Assembly (NCBI GenBank): GCA_019359035.1
Contig: JAHHIC010000045.1
Coordinates: 25,360-89,359 of the forward strand
Source: Scytonematopsis contorta HA4267-MV1
Lineage (GTDB): Bacteria > Cyanobacteriota > Cyanobacteriia > Cyanobacteriales > Nostocaceae
Length of the DNA: 64,000 nucleotides
Reading direction: 5' to 3'
The position numbers were made by a program, and so were the translations under genes. Below are positions 16,452 to 25,706 of this stretch, piece by piece (position 1 is the stretch's first letter; every line of letters begins with the position of its first letter). The notes under the pieces are model-generated. The model saw only the letters and a program-made list of their open reading frames with translations. It made no database searches and was not told where the DNA came from.

Positions 16452-16964
16452 GTGAATGAGGTATCCAAACAAAAAACTTCACGCAAAGCAAACCAGTTCA
16501 CAGAATCTGTGATTCGGGAGATGACAAGGGTTGCACTACAATACGGTGCTGTTAACCTAGCGCAAGGATTTCCTGATTTTTCTTGCCCGCCAGAATTAAA
16601 AAAAGCAGCCTACGAAGCAATAGAAGCGGATGTGAACCAGTACGCTATTACTTGGGGTGATAAGGCTTTTCGTAATAGCATTGCCGAAAAAGTTAAGTGG
16701 TATCTGGGCTTAAATATTGACCCTGAAACAGAAATCACTGTTACCTGCGGTTCTACGGAAGCAATGGTGGCTGTGATGTTAGCAACAGTTGACCCCGGTG
16801 ACGAGGTGATTGTATTTGAGCCTTATTACGAAAACTACGGGCCAGATGCGGTATTAGCCAGCGCGACACCTCGTTATGTCAAGCTGCATCCCCCAGAATG
16901 GACATTTGATGAAACAGAACTGCGTCAAGCTTTTAACGAAAGAACAAATTACAAAGCGAATTAG
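16452..16964 (+). pseudogene. Class I/II aminotransferase, C-terminally truncated
   Basis: From a GTG start 170 residues match the N-terminal half of PLP-dependent class I/II aminotransferases (methionine/kynurenine/aspartate-type): VNLAQGFPDFSCPPELKKAA, NQYAITWGDKAFRNSIAEK, VTCGSTEAMVAVMLATVDPGDEVIVFEPYYENYG. Normal proteins are about 390 residues. Here the reading stops soon after FNERT with NYKAN, so the PLP lysine and the whole C-terminal domain are absent. It sits under a well-conserved 26-bp dyad and leads into the likewise deleted CBS gene, so the promoter may now mainly drive the intact cystathionine gene. Confidence 0.8.
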
Positions 16965-17001
16965 CTATTAATTAATAAATTTTCTTCCTTTACTGTTTGT
17001 T

Positions 17002-17581
17002 ATGACAACTCACAATAATATTTTACAAGCAATTGGAAAAACTCCATTGATTAAACTAAATAGAGTTACACAAGATATATCATCTCAAATTTATGCAAAA
17101 GTAGAATATCTCAACCCTGGAGGTAGTACTAAAGATAGAATAGCTCTCGCCATGATTGAAGCAGCAGAGAAAGAAGGCTTGCTAAAACCAGGTGGAACAA
17201 TAATAGAAGCGACCGCAGGCAATACAGGTGTAGGATTAGCAATGATAGCAGCAGTAAAAAAATATCGCTGCATTTTTGTGATGCCTGATAAAATGAGCCA
17301 AGAAAAAGTAAATTTACTTAAAGCTTATGGTGCAGAAGTAGTAGTTACTCCTACATCTGTAGCACCAGATTCTCCAGAAAGCTATAACGGTATAGCTGAA
17401 AGATTAGTAAAAGAAGGGTAAACCTTTACCAATTTTAGATGAAGAGGTTGATGCTTCAGAAGCTTACCGAGTATTGTTGTCTGGAACAACAGGTATTATT
17501 ATCAAACGGAATGAAGTACCCATTGGATTAATTACAAGAGCCGATTTAATTAGATATTGGATTGATGAAATCGAGGAGTAA
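17002..17581 (+). pseudogene. Cystathionine beta-synthase remnant with internal deletion
   Basis: The first 139 codons (17002-17421) encode the start of a fold-type II PLP enzyme: [14 protein letters not shown] lysine Lys44 in GGSTKDRI and [13 protein letters not shown]. They end in a stop after VKEG. Immediately after, in the +1 frame from 17417, come 54 codons of a C-terminal CBS domain ([20 protein letters not shown] to LITRADLIRYWIDEIEE). Bacterial CBS-domain cystathionine beta-synthases are about 450 residues, so roughly 260 central residues have been lost with a frameshift at the junction. CBS condenses serine or O-acetylserine with homocysteine. The neighbouring cystathionine lyase gene, 5 bp downstream, is intact. 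Confidence 0.85.
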
Positions 17582-17586
17582 AAAAA

Positions 17587-18726
17587 ATGGAATTTGAAAC
17601 TAGAGCTATTCACGATGGTCAGGAACCAGACTCAAAAACAGGTGCTGTAATTGTCCCAATTTATTTGACTTCTACCTATCAACAAGAAGCGATTGGTCAG
17701 CATAAAGGTTACGAATACTCTCGTACAGGAAACCCCACTAGAACAGCACTTGAAGAAAGTTTAGCTTCTTTAGAAGGGGGAAAATATGGTTTAGCTTTTG
17801 CTTCTGGTTTATCAGCTACAACTACAGTCTTGAATTTGCTCAAAAGTGGCGACCATATTATTGCAGGGGATGACCTTTATGGGGGAACCTACAGATTGTT
17901 AGAAAAAGTGGTGAGTAATTGGGGGATAACTACAACTTACGTTGATATTGATGAAATCACTAATTTTAGTAGTGCAATTCAAGCAAATACAAAGTTGATT
18001 TGGATTGAAACTCCAACTAATCCTTTATTGAAGATTATTGATATTGAGTTTATTGCCAATATAGCTAAGCAAAATAATCTGATTTTAGTAGTTGACAATA
18101 CATTTGTAAGTCCTTATTTTCAAAGACCTTTGGAATTAGGAGCAGATATTGTTGTTCACAGTACCACAAAATATTTAGCTGGTCATAGCGACATTATTGG
18201 TGGTGCGGTTGTAACTTCCAATGAAGAACTTTATAGCCAGTTAAAATTTTATCAAAATGCGATTGGTGCTGTTCCTAGTCCCTTTGATAGCTGGTTAGTT
18301 TTAAGGGGAATTAAAACTTTAGCGATTAGAATGCGGGAACATGAAAAAAATGCTTTATATTTAGCTTATTTTTTAGAAAAACATCCCAAAATTGAAAAAA
18401 TTTATTATCCAGGATTACCCACTCATGAACATCATCAACTGGCAAAATCTCAAATGTCTGGTTTTGGTGGAATGATAAGTTTGGAAATAAAAGGTGGGTT
18501 TACGGAAGTTGAAAAATTCGCTTCTCGGCTTAAATTATTTTTGTTGGCTGAAAGTTTGGGAGGTGTAGAATCACTGCTTTGCTATCCGGCAAAAATGACC
18601 CACGGTGCTTTACCAGAAACTGAAAGATTAAAACGAGGAATTAAAGATAATTTACTACGTCTTTCCGTCGGTATTGAAAATCCTCAAGACTTGAAACAAG
18701 ATTTAGAAAATGCCTTAGTAAATTAA
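17587..18726 (+). CDS. Cys/Met-metabolism PLP enzyme (cystathionine gamma-lyase/synthase type)
   Basis: The product is 379 residues of the MetB/MetC/CGL family: YSRTGNPTRTALEESLASLEGG, FASGLSATTTVLNLL, and the PLP lysine Lys195 in HSTTKYLAGHSDIIGG. The C-terminal segment LGGVESLLCYPAKMTHGALP is closest to gamma-lyase/gamma-synthase members rather than beta-lyases. Next to a CBS gene this is the reverse transsulfuration arrangement (methionine sulfur to cysteine), as with MccA/MccB in Bacillus. The start lies 5 bp after the CBS remnant, so it is translated from the same transcript. Lyase versus synthase activity cannot be settled by eye. Confidence 0.9.
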   Translation: MEFETRAIHDGQEPDSKTGAVIVPIYLTSTYQQEAIGQHKGYEYSRTGNPTRTALEESLASLEGGKYGLAFASGLSATTTVLNLLKSGDHIIAGDDLYGGTYRLLEKVVSNWGITTTYVDIDEITNFSSAIQANTKLIWIETPTNPLLKIIDIEFIANIAKQNNLILVVDNTFVSPYFQRPLELGADIVVHSTTKYLAGHSDIIGGAVVTSNEELYSQLKFYQNAIGAVPSPFDSWLVLRGIKTLAIRMREHEKNALYLAYFLEKHPKIEKIYYPGLPTHEHHQLAKSQMSGFGGMISLEIKGGFTEVEKFASRLKLFLLAESLGGVESLLCYPAKMTHGALPETERLKRGIKDNLLRLSVGIENPQDLKQDLENALVN

Positions 18727-18876
18727 TTTTAGCTAAAACACATTTAAATTGCATAATTTAAATTTACCTAACTCTTGTGGGGTGGGCATCGCAAGCCCCG
18801 CCTGAGTATGCAAATTAAATGTGTAACAGCTTATCAACAGCAAAAAAGCTAGTGTTATAGAGGTAAGTTGAGTTAT

Positions 18877-19581
18877 TTACTCCGAAACCTTTCCAGCTTC
18901 ACGACCCTCGGTTATTAAAGAAAAACCGATAATTGCTGCTGTAACTACAGTCAAGCCACGATTTTCTAAAGTATGGCTATCAATCAAAATGAAAATACCT
19001 AATCCAATTAGAACAAAAGGAACCAGATAATTGCCGTAATGGGTGAAGAGTTTAGCAAGTATTGGGACTTGAGTCAAACGATAAGCAGCGTAACACCAAA
19101 CAGCAACCAATGAGAAGAAAATAAACAAAATCACTCCCAAGTTTTCCCATGTAGTGCTAGCAAATAAAGGCACATAAATACTAAGATTATCCCCACCATT
19201 GGCAACAGTTACAGCCGCAACTCCGTAAGCTTGGGGAGAAAATAAATTTTCTAGTAAAGAATTTCCAGTAGACTTTTCAGGTTGTGGTATTGTTTCATCT
19301 TCTTCAGCTTCTGGATTTAGCAAACGATTAATACCAATCGAAATAGGAACCGTACCTAAGACTCCAATCCAAGCTTCTGGAAAAAGTCTACCACCAAAAA
19401 AACTGGGCAAGCTTGCTAACACAAGCGCAGTAAAACCGAGATACTGTCCTACAACAATATGTTGGTGTCGAAACTTTGCATTTACCTGCGAGAAAAACAG
19501 AAGCAAAACAACAATATCATCTAAATTGGTAGCAGCAAATGCAAAAAATCCGGTTGAAATCGCACTAATGAAGTCATCCAT
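18877..19581 (-). CDS. CadD-family cation/cadmium resistance transporter, copy 2
   Basis: The product is 234 residues from the ATG at 19581, one base after the band-7 stop codon, so translational coupling is likely; an upstream ATG would overlap the band-7 gene. It carries FFAFAATNLDDIVVLLLFFSQVN, IVVGQYLGFTALVLASLPSFFGG, WIGVLGTVPISIGINRLL and VTVANGGDNLSIYVPLFAST. It is closest to copies 3 and 4 (27.2-28.6 kb), less so to copy 1. It is the last gene of the run TerC, band 7, CadD. A divalent metal is the expected substrate, but only from the family name. Confidence 0.85.
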   Translation of the reverse strand: MDDFISAISTGFFAFAATNLDDIVVLLLFFSQVNAKFRHQHIVVGQYLGFTALVLASLPSFFGGRLFPEAWIGVLGTVPISIGINRLLNPEAEEDETIPQPEKSTGNSLLENLFSPQAYGVAAVTVANGGDNLSIYVPLFASTTWENLGVILFIFFSLVAVWCYAAYRLTQVPILAKLFTHYGNYLVPFVLIGLGIFILIDSHTLENRGLTVVTAAIIGFSLITEGREAGKVSE

Positions 19582-19582
19582 T

Positions 19583-20530
19583 TTATTTCTCGTGAAGAAG
19601 TGCATCTGTTAATTCAGACCTAGAATCAACCCTTACTTGATTAGGGTTTTTCTGAGCAGCTTTAACAATTTCATCTAGCTCTAGTTGAAAAAGTCTGGTA
19701 TTATCACCACCACCAGCTGAAATCCAAGGCATTCTACCATCCCATTTAGCAATTGCCTGTCTTTGTAAAATAGCTGGGGTCAAACTTTCTACAATTAATT
19801 GATGTGCTTTAGCTTCCCCTTTTGCCAGATTAACTCTTGCTTGTGCTTGGCTTTCTGCTTTGATAGCCAAAAATCCTGCACGTTTAGCTTCTTGTTCTGC
19901 AATTTGTTTCGCTTCCACAGCACGATTAAATTGGTCGGAAAAATGAATATTGACTAAAGAAATATCGTCTATTCCAATGTCATATGTTGATAATCGAGAT
20001 TTTAAAGCTGTATCAACTTCAGTTTTTACTTGTCCTCTTGTAGTTATTATTTCTTCTGCTGTATACCTTGCCATTACAGCCTTAAGAACTTCTTTCACAG
20101 CAGGATTAATCAGACGATAGATGATAGCTTCGTGATTTCCTACACGCTGAAAAATCACATTGGCTTTTTCTGGAGCAATGTGCCAATTCAAAGCTACATC
20201 AGTGTAAACATTTTGTAGGTCTTTAGAAGAAGCCTCTGTAGAAATTTCCTGATTCTGGATTCTAATACTTAGCTTTTCAACTGTGTTCATAATTGGAATC
20301 ACAGTATGAATACCTTCTCCTAATATCTCTGGTTGCACTTCCCCAAACTTCATCAGGACTCCCCGTTGTCCGGGATTAACAATTACAAAAAAGCTACAGA
20401 TAATAGTCAAAACCAACAGCAATGAAACAATTCTTACTATTGCTTGTATATCTTTATTTGGCTTTGATGCTGACTTTTTACTATTAACTGTCGTATTAAA
20501 TCCTAAGTTAATGACTTCAGTATCTTGCAT
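19583..20530 (-). CDS. SPFH/band-7 (prohibitin/HflC-like) membrane protein, copy 1
   Basis: The product is 315 residues from ATG 20530, with GGAAGG 7 nt upstream. One TM anchor lies at about 30-55 (IVSLLLVLTIICSFFVIV), followed by the band-7 domain (VNPGQRGVLMKFGEVQPEILGEGIHTVIPIMNTVEKLSIRIQ) and a helical Ala/Glu-rich segment (AKQIAEQEAKRAGFLAIKAESQAQARVNLAKGEAKA). Prohibitin-type proteins form ring scaffolds that organise membrane proteases and lipids. It lies between TerC and CadD genes on one strand with tight spacing. A clear paralogue is encoded at 32,349-33,137. Confidence 0.9.
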   Translation of the reverse strand: MQDTEVINLGFNTTVNSKKSASKPNKDIQAIVRIVSLLLVLTIICSFFVIVNPGQRGVLMKFGEVQPEILGEGIHTVIPIMNTVEKLSIRIQNQEISTEASSKDLQNVYTDVALNWHIAPEKANVIFQRVGNHEAIIYRLINPAVKEVLKAVMARYTAEEIITTRGQVKTEVDTALKSRLSTYDIGIDDISLVNIHFSDQFNRAVEAKQIAEQEAKRAGFLAIKAESQAQARVNLAKGEAKAHQLIVESLTPAILQRQAIAKWDGRMPWISAGGGDNTRLFQLELDEIVKAAQKNPNQVRVDSRSELTDALLHEK

Positions 20531-20550
20531 AGTACCTTCCAAATTAAAGA

Positions 20551-21291
20551 TTATTTTTCATTGCTATTTGATACCGTCTCAAACTCTGCCTCAAACTCTG
20601 GGTTAACCCGCTTAGAAAATCCCCAGGTAAATAGAAGTAAAATCAATGTCAACATCATCCATTGTGGTGGTACATGGTCTGGTACTAATGCTTTAAAAAT
20701 TAGCCTAACACCAACACCAAATACTGTTAAATAAGCAGCATCAAGCAAATAAGTAAATTCAGCCAACCAACGCACAAATAAACCAGCCATAAATCGCAGA
20801 GTAACAATACCAATTATGCAACCAGTTATAACTAACCATGTCTTACTAGAAACTGCTACTGCCGCTGTAACACTATCAAGAGAAAACGCTAAATCTGTAA
20901 AAGCAATCAAGACAATAATTTGCCAAAAATTACAACCCGTATCTTTTTGTCCTTCTACAATTTCTTCTTCTGTCTCGGGATAAAAGTAGTTCCAAAAGTG
21001 CTTTCCGGACAACCATAAAAGATAAAGTGCGCCACCTAATTCAAACTGCCAAAACTGAATTACCCATGTCGCAGTGAAAAGTAAACCCATCCGCAGTACA
21101 AAAGCAATTACTAATCCCCAATTTAATGCTTGGCGTTGCTGAATAGGGTCTTCAACATCTTGGACTATTGCTGCTAAAGCAACGGCATTGTCAGCAGATA
21201 GAATCGTTTCTAATGCAACCAAGACTACTAACAGTCCAATTGTTTTTAAAGAAAAATCTGTGCTTAAATGTCCACTTAAATGTTGAAACAT
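20551..21291 (-). CDS. TerC-family membrane protein
   Basis: The product is 246 residues with about seven hydrophobic spans. TerC marks are LVVLVALETILSADNAVALAAIVQ, ALNWGLVIAFVLRMGLLF and IVLIAFTDLAFSLDSVTAAVAVS, with the paired acidic residues of the family in SADNA and LDSVTAA. TerC proteins are linked to tellurite resistance and to Mn2+ export or metalation of secreted proteins. It is first in the minus-strand run with band 7 and CadD, which fits a metal-stress module. A 101-bp MITE lies upstream. Confidence 0.9.
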   Translation of the reverse strand: MFQHLSGHLSTDFSLKTIGLLVVLVALETILSADNAVALAAIVQDVEDPIQQRQALNWGLVIAFVLRMGLLFTATWVIQFWQFELGGALYLLWLSGKHFWNYFYPETEEEIVEGQKDTGCNFWQIIVLIAFTDLAFSLDSVTAAVAVSSKTWLVITGCIIGIVTLRFMAGLFVRWLAEFTYLLDAAYLTVFGVGVRLIFKALVPDHVPPQWMMLTLILLLFTWGFSKRVNPEFEAEFETVSNSNEK

Positions 21292-21323
21292 TATTTAACT
21301 CCTACTGTTGTTCTTATAAAAAA

Positions 21324-21424
21324 CGTAGGTTGGGTTGAGGAACGAAACCCAACTTCATGCCAGAAATGTTGGGTTTCCCAAAGCCATGCCGAAGCGGCAC
21401 ACTGCGCGAACAACCCAACCTACG
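21324..21424. repeat. 101-bp MITE-like inverted-repeat element
   Basis: Outer arms CGTAGGTTGGGTTG and CAACCCAACCTACG bound the element, and an inner pair (AACCCAAC, GTTGGGTT) forms a second stem. It is non-coding and sits just upstream of the TerC gene, so it may carry or disrupt its promoter. Confidence 0.85.
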
Positions 21425-21504
21425 AATTGTTACATTTTTGAGCTTAACTGAGCAGTATTGTAAGGACATATATCCTTTTTTCTTGCTCCTTCTTCCTTCA
21501 TTTT

Positions 21505-22119
21505 TTAACCGTTCTCACCACCAGTAAATGTGTTGGGAATGCGAGAGTTAACAAAAGCTTGCGATACATTTGGGACAAACCATTTCTTTTCTTCAGAAGT
21601 AACTACTTTAGGAGAGGGGAGATTTAACTCTACTTCAGATGTATCTGGATTTTTCTTCGCTAAAAGTTGTGTTCCATCCAAAATTTTGATAGCAACAGCA
21701 TTAGTTTTGTCTAATCCAGAAACTTTAACGTCGCTAGGAACATAAATTCCTTGACAATCCCATTGGTCTGGTGTAGTTTGACCATTTGCTAAGAAATAAA
21801 GTTGATTTTTGTTGCCAGAATTTTCAGATTCTTCGCTTCCTGTACCATAAATTGCTAGGTTTCCACCTGTTTCATTTCGGCACTGTCCCCAATTTGTTCC
21901 TGATTCGATAGCTGCTTTCTGAAATTCTAATTCTGCTATTTGACGTTGTACATCAGCTGGTACGCTCTCTCCTGCGTTTTTCTGTAATTTATCAATGGTC
22001 TTGGTGACCTCTATATAGTCAGGACTCTTACGATAGCTAGGGTCTGCCCAAGATGGTTGAGCTATAACTAGGTTAGCAAGCATGACCGCTAATACGAGAG
22101 CAATTTTTAGAAATTTCAT
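21505..22119 (-). CDS. Exported protein of unknown family, copy 1
   Basis: The product is 204 residues with a classical signal peptide (MKFLKIALVLAVMLANLVIAQPSWA, cleavage after SWA). The mature part has a helical segment (about 30-75) and then a conserved core with NWGQCRNETGGNLAIYGTG, LYFLANGQTTPDQWDCQGIYVPSDVKV and AVAIKILDGTQLLAK. A paralogue at 28,794-29,462 shares these motifs, including both Cys residues (GQC, WDC), which could form a disulfide. I know no characterised family. Both copies lie next to TauE/SafE-DUF1634 genes and CadD genes, so a periplasmic role in the sulfur/metal module is plausible. Confidence 0.75.
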   Translation of the reverse strand: MKFLKIALVLAVMLANLVIAQPSWADPSYRKSPDYIEVTKTIDKLQKNAGESVPADVQRQIAELEFQKAAIESGTNWGQCRNETGGNLAIYGTGSEESENSGNKNQLYFLANGQTTPDQWDCQGIYVPSDVKVSGLDKTNAVAIKILDGTQLLAKKNPDTSEVELNLPSPKVVTSEEKKWFVPNVSQAFVNSRIPNTFTGGENG

Positions 22120-22572
22120 AGTTTTCTCCTGTGATAACTAGAGGTTATTCCAACTTATGGCTTGATTAGTTTTGGAAAAATTTAAGACTGAACCAGTAAT
22201 CAGTTGAGGATTTTGATAAGGAAGCTCTATTCAGTCAGAAAATATCAAGTGAAAAAACTTGCTGTCCGCAATTGAAGATGGAATGAAGGTCGTGACACTT
22301 GTAACTAAAAATGAAGCATTCCAAATTCAAAAAAATTGTTACCTGTTTCTTTTTTCTGTAGAACTAGGTTTTTTTGAGTACACATATAATTTATGCTCTT
22401 TTTAAAGTAAAAGCAAATATTCTTCTTTGTTCAAACAATAAATATAATTTATGAATAAATGACTCGACAAACAGAGAAACCCACTTTTTAAAAGAAAGCA
22501 GGTTCCTGAAGACTTCAATTTTCACAAAAAAATCTAGATAGAAATATTATTTAAAATTACTCCTATTCACCC

Positions 22573-23112
22573 TTAATAATATGCCATCACGAAACTATAC
22601 ATTAATCCAAAAAGTGATAGAGATGTTACAACCGTATAAGTCAAATCCCTTCGACATGCAAAAGTCAATAACGAAAGTACAACGCGGATAACCGGTGTAG
22701 CAATTAATAGCAGAATCCCAAATATAATAATACTCTCATAGCTACCTGACAAAATACCCCTCACCATATCCATTGGTGAGCCAAATACTAATGATTCACC
22801 TTGAAAAAATTTGTAATTAGCAGGCTCTGCACCGTAGCGGTATAAGTATAAAATTCCACCCACCAAAACTATTGAGCAAGCAATTAGAACTCCGTATTTT
22901 AGGAGGTTGCTAATTAATTGCTCAAATTGCTCTTCACTATGGTTTTTCGTGTATGTATCAGGAAGTTGTCCTTCTTTGATTTCCTTATTTTCATCATTGT
23001 GAACTAGTATTTCTGAGGTTGCTGATTTAGAAATGTTTTCTTCTTCATGCTTCCCAGTACCTGAGTGAAGGGTGGCAAGAGAATCTTGATGGCTAAAATA
23101 AGATAGATGCAT
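22573..23112 (-). CDS. DUF1634 membrane protein, copy 1
   Basis: The product is 179 residues from the ATG at 23112, preceded by AGGGG about 9 nt upstream; an ATG 13 codons further upstream has no such site. A polar N-terminal half is followed by the DUF1634 core: LISNLLKYGVLIACSIVLVGGILYLYRYG, FGILLLIATPVIRVVLSLLTFACRRDLTYTVVTSLSLFGLMYSF, with three TM helices. DUF1634 genes are regularly found beside TauE/SafE exporters and are thought to be their partner subunit. Here the matching exporter (23,937-24,734) lies one gene away. A paralogue is at 30,410-30,928. Confidence 0.85.
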   Translation of the reverse strand: MHLSYFSHQDSLATLHSGTGKHEEENISKSATSEILVHNDENKEIKEGQLPDTYTKNHSEEQFEQLISNLLKYGVLIACSIVLVGGILYLYRYGAEPANYKFFQGESLVFGSPMDMVRGILSGSYESIIIFGILLLIATPVIRVVLSLLTFACRRDLTYTVVTSLSLFGLMYSFVMAYY

Positions 23113-23269
23113 GTCACAATCCCCTGCTAAAGTGTTGTACAATATTCTCAATGCAATTTAAGACAGTACAGAATTATTTCCGCTGGTTTTACACTACTTT
23201 TTCTGCGTGACAGAATCAAATATTATTTCTTTTCAAAAGAATAATTAAAAGTAATGACGCGATTTGAAC

Positions 23270-23719
23270 TTAGTCATCTACACTTTCATTTTCGTAAGTT
23301 TTTTGAATAAAATGTTGCAGATGCGGTTGCTCTAAACTCAGTCCAATTTCTTGTGCTTTAACAGTGAGTTGTTCTAACGTTAAGCCTTCCTCAATTGCGG
23401 TAGCTATTAAAGCAATCGCTCCTGCTCGCAATCCAGCACCACAATGAAATAATACAGGCTTAGGTAATTTATCTATTTCCCATAAGGTCTGGGCAACTAG
23501 TTCCTCATCAACAGAGTTAGATTGTAATGGAACATTAGCATAATCTAGCCCTACCTTTTCAGCGTGTTCTTGTTCATCAGCTAAAACACCTTGTTCATTA
23601 GGGGTACGCAAATTTAATACAGACTTAAATCCTTCCTCTGCGGCCTGTTTAAGTTCCTCTGGTGTTACCTGTCCACTTACACTGAAGTTGTCACTGACTT
23701 TTTTTACATCAGACATCAC
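23270..23719 (-). CDS. Beta-lactamase-hydrolase-like (DUF442) phosphatase/sulfurtransferase-fold protein
   Basis: The 149-residue protein has the dual-specificity-phosphatase fold of the DUF442/Blh family: NFSVSGQVTPEELKQAAEEGFKSVLNLRTPNEQ at the N-terminus and the loop HCGAGLRAG with Cys93 and Arg98 (Cys-x4-Arg). In proteobacteria Blh domains occur with persulfide dioxygenases and sulfide:quinone reductases and handle persulfide sulfur rather than phosphate. That fits the sulfur setting here. It lies downstream of the TauE/SafE gene on the same strand, with a 26-bp dyad (weaker copy) and a GTAGAAACG palindrome in the 217-bp gap before its start. Confidence 0.85.
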   Translation of the reverse strand: MMSDVKKVSDNFSVSGQVTPEELKQAAEEGFKSVLNLRTPNEQGVLADEQEHAEKVGLDYANVPLQSNSVDEELVAQTLWEIDKLPKPVLFHCGAGLRAGAIALIATAIEEGLTLEQLTVKAQEIGLSLEQPHLQHFIQKTYENESVDD

Positions 23720-23855
23720 AATACCTCTGAAATACTCTAAGTCTCAGCACCCAATAATGTAGAAACGTTACATACATGTAACGTCTCCTTGTATCCAACG
23801 TCTCCTTATATCTAACGTCTTTTTACTTGGATTTTTTACCCACAAATCAATATAC

Positions 23856-23881
23856 TACTGCAAATCGGTAGAAATTATGTA
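23856..23881. promoter_or_regulatory. 26-bp dyad operator, site 8 (weaker)
   Basis: Left half TACTGCAAA and right half AATTATGTA with spacer TCGGTAGA. It lies 137 bp upstream of the DUF442 gene. The left half and spacer match well and the right half is degenerate. Confidence 0.4.
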
Positions 23882-23936
23882 TTTAACATAATTTTAAAAT
23901 TTAACCATCATCGCACCCAATAATTATTTGTCTTCT

Positions 23937-24734
23937 TCATGCTAGATAAACCAACTTCCAACTAACTCCCATTAATAAGGCGTAAATCACAAACCGCAGC
24001 ACACGCTGAGGTGTTAACTGGCAGAGCTTAGCACCAAGCATTACTCCAGGTACAGTACCAATCCAAATTGGAATGACCAGACCCCAGTTGACAGTTCCGA
24101 GAAAAATATGTCCAAGGGAGGTGAATACTAACAAAATTGCCGCTTGTGCCAAATCAGTACCAACCAACTTTTTAGAATCTAAGCGGAAAAAAGCAATTAG
24201 TACCATCGCGAATAGGGAACCAGAAGATACACTTGTCATGCCCACCATAGAACCTAAGGCTGCTCCCACACACATGGTATTAATACGACCAAGATTAGTG
24301 TTTAAGTCAAATTTGGGTAACTGAGGTAACTCAAAGTTGGGAACAAACCATTTGAGCAGCATCTGTCCAGTTCCTAAGAAGGCTACAAACAGAACCATTC
24401 CTCCGATTAACCGCAGAAGGATTTCATCAATATTTATAATTCCTGTACGTTCAATTAAATAAAGAGTTCCTACCCCAGTAAGGGAACCAGGAACGCTACC
24501 CAGTGCCAACCATTTAACAACTTGTAAGTCAATAGTTTCTTGTTGCCAGTGTTTAATACCACCGACTACTTTCATTAGAGTCGCTGCGACTATATCGGAA
24601 CTGATTGCAACAGATGGTGGAACTTGGAAGACGAAAATCAACATGGGGGTGATAAGAGACGCACCACCAATTCCAGTCAATCCAACAATAATACCAATTA
24701 AGAAACTAAGGAAAGATAGTAGTAAGGTACTCAT
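23937..24734 (-). CDS. TauE/SafE family sulfite/anion exporter, copy 2
   Basis: The product is 265 residues with about eight TM helices. The TauE/SafE repeats are GIIVGLTGIGGASLITPMLIFVFQVPPSVAISSDIVAATLMKVVGGIKHWQ and GSMVGMTSVSSGSLFAMVLIAFFRLDSKKLVGTDLAQAAILLVFTSLGH. It has the GxTGxGGxxLxTPxL signature of the family and is expected to export sulfite or related sulfur oxyanions. It is followed on the same strand by the DUF442 and DUF1634 genes, giving an exporter, persulfide-type enzyme and accessory protein set. Confidence 0.88.
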   Translation of the reverse strand: MSTLLLSFLSFLIGIIVGLTGIGGASLITPMLIFVFQVPPSVAISSDIVAATLMKVVGGIKHWQQETIDLQVVKWLALGSVPGSLTGVGTLYLIERTGIINIDEILLRLIGGMVLFVAFLGTGQMLLKWFVPNFELPQLPKFDLNTNLGRINTMCVGAALGSMVGMTSVSSGSLFAMVLIAFFRLDSKKLVGTDLAQAAILLVFTSLGHIFLGTVNWGLVIPIWIGTVPGVMLGAKLCQLTPQRVLRFVIYALLMGVSWKLVYLA

Positions 24735-24994
24735 ATTTTTTTGAGACTAGAAGTTAAACTAATTCAGGCAAGATATTTAGTAAGCAGAGGCTGGTAGATT
24801 AGTATATTTGCACCTAATAGCTGAGAAGTGTTAATTGTTTTTGAGCGTTGGGTTCTTGAGTATCGCCACTTCATTGATGCATATATCCCCACTTGAGGAC
24901 TGGGGAATAAGATTTAGATTTGACATCCCCAGAAAATCATTATGGGTGGTTAAATACCGTTAAACGGCAATTTACTACATGTAAATGCAAATAA

Positions 24995-25013
24995 CCCCGG
25001 TTAGCTACCGGGG
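24995..25013 (-). terminator. Terminator-like hairpin overlapping a stop codon
   Basis: The stem CCCCGGT/ACCGGGG overlaps the last codons and stop of the minus-strand gene starting at 25,468. A moderately T-rich stretch follows on the minus strand. Confidence 0.5.
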
Positions 25014-25468
25014 AATAAGTTAGGAGTCTCAAGAATTTTGAATTGGATTAATGCCAAAATTATTAGTGTATAAGCCGTTGAAGAAGCTAAACCCATGAGT
25101 AATTCTTTTTTGAGGTTACGCTCTTGAGGTTGGTTTTGGAAAACATCTATAACCCCAGCTTGCATTAACAAAATTCCCAAAACATTGGAAAGCCAGTAAC
25201 CTGCAATAGAACAAGGAATCAGTAAACCAGGATAAAAGAAACTACAAAGATATCCAAACCCATAGGCTAATGGGAGATTAAAAAATAAGTCATTCCACCA
25301 GGACATCGGCGATAGTAAATACCCGATTACCAAAAAAAAACTACCTCGAATTTTTCTTATAAAATCTGTAATGCTTATCCCATCTAGTTTAGGCTGTTCT
25401 AAAACCTCATCAGGGGCATTTTCTAAGATGTTTAAATCGTAACTTGGTTCCTGTGTATTTTCTATCAT
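25001..25468 (-). CDS. Unknown multi-span membrane protein under a dyad operator
   Basis: The product is 155 residues. A polar N-terminus (about 45 residues) is followed by several hydrophobic segments (GSFFLVIGYLLSPMSWWNDLFFNLPLAYGFGYLCSFFYPGLLIPCSIAGYWLSNVLGILLMQAG and LIILALIQFKIL). I recognise no family. Its ATG lies 4 bp from a strong 26-bp dyad (25473-25498), so binding there would block the start of the message. That places it in the putative sulfur regulon. The C-terminal codons form part of a terminator-like hairpin. Confidence 0.65.
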   Translation of the reverse strand: MIENTQEPSYDLNILENAPDEVLEQPKLDGISITDFIRKIRGSFFLVIGYLLSPMSWWNDLFFNLPLAYGFGYLCSFFYPGLLIPCSIAGYWLSNVLGILLMQAGVIDVFQNQPQERNLKKELLMGLASSTAYTLIILALIQFKILETPNLFPGS

Positions 25469-25472
25469 AAGA

Positions 25473-25498
25473 TACTATTTCCCGATTGGTATACCGTA
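25473..25498. promoter_or_regulatory. 26-bp dyad operator, site 9
   Basis: Plus-strand halves TACTATTTC and TATACCGTA with spacer CCGATTGG, directly upstream of the membrane-protein gene start (25468). The position suggests repression, by inference. Confidence 0.6.
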
Positions 25499-25706
25499 GT
25501 TTAATACAAAAAAAATTAAAAATCTATTAGTAAATACACAATATGTGTATGTAACATGTTGTTTTAGTTACACCACTTTACAAAGCTACATTCAAAAACG
25601 CTGTCCGAGTAGTTAAGGCTTTATACATTAGGGATTAAGACAAGTTATAAAGGAGATTCTCCGGCAGTGTATAGTTGTTTTATTTTACACATCTACTCAC
25701 AAAGAT

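Noticed and set aside
24950..24982. A further dyad copy near the gene end at 25,001 (ACCGTTAAACGGCAATTTACTAC)
   Set aside because: Only one half fits and the spacing is wrong; it also lies downstream of a gene rather than before one.
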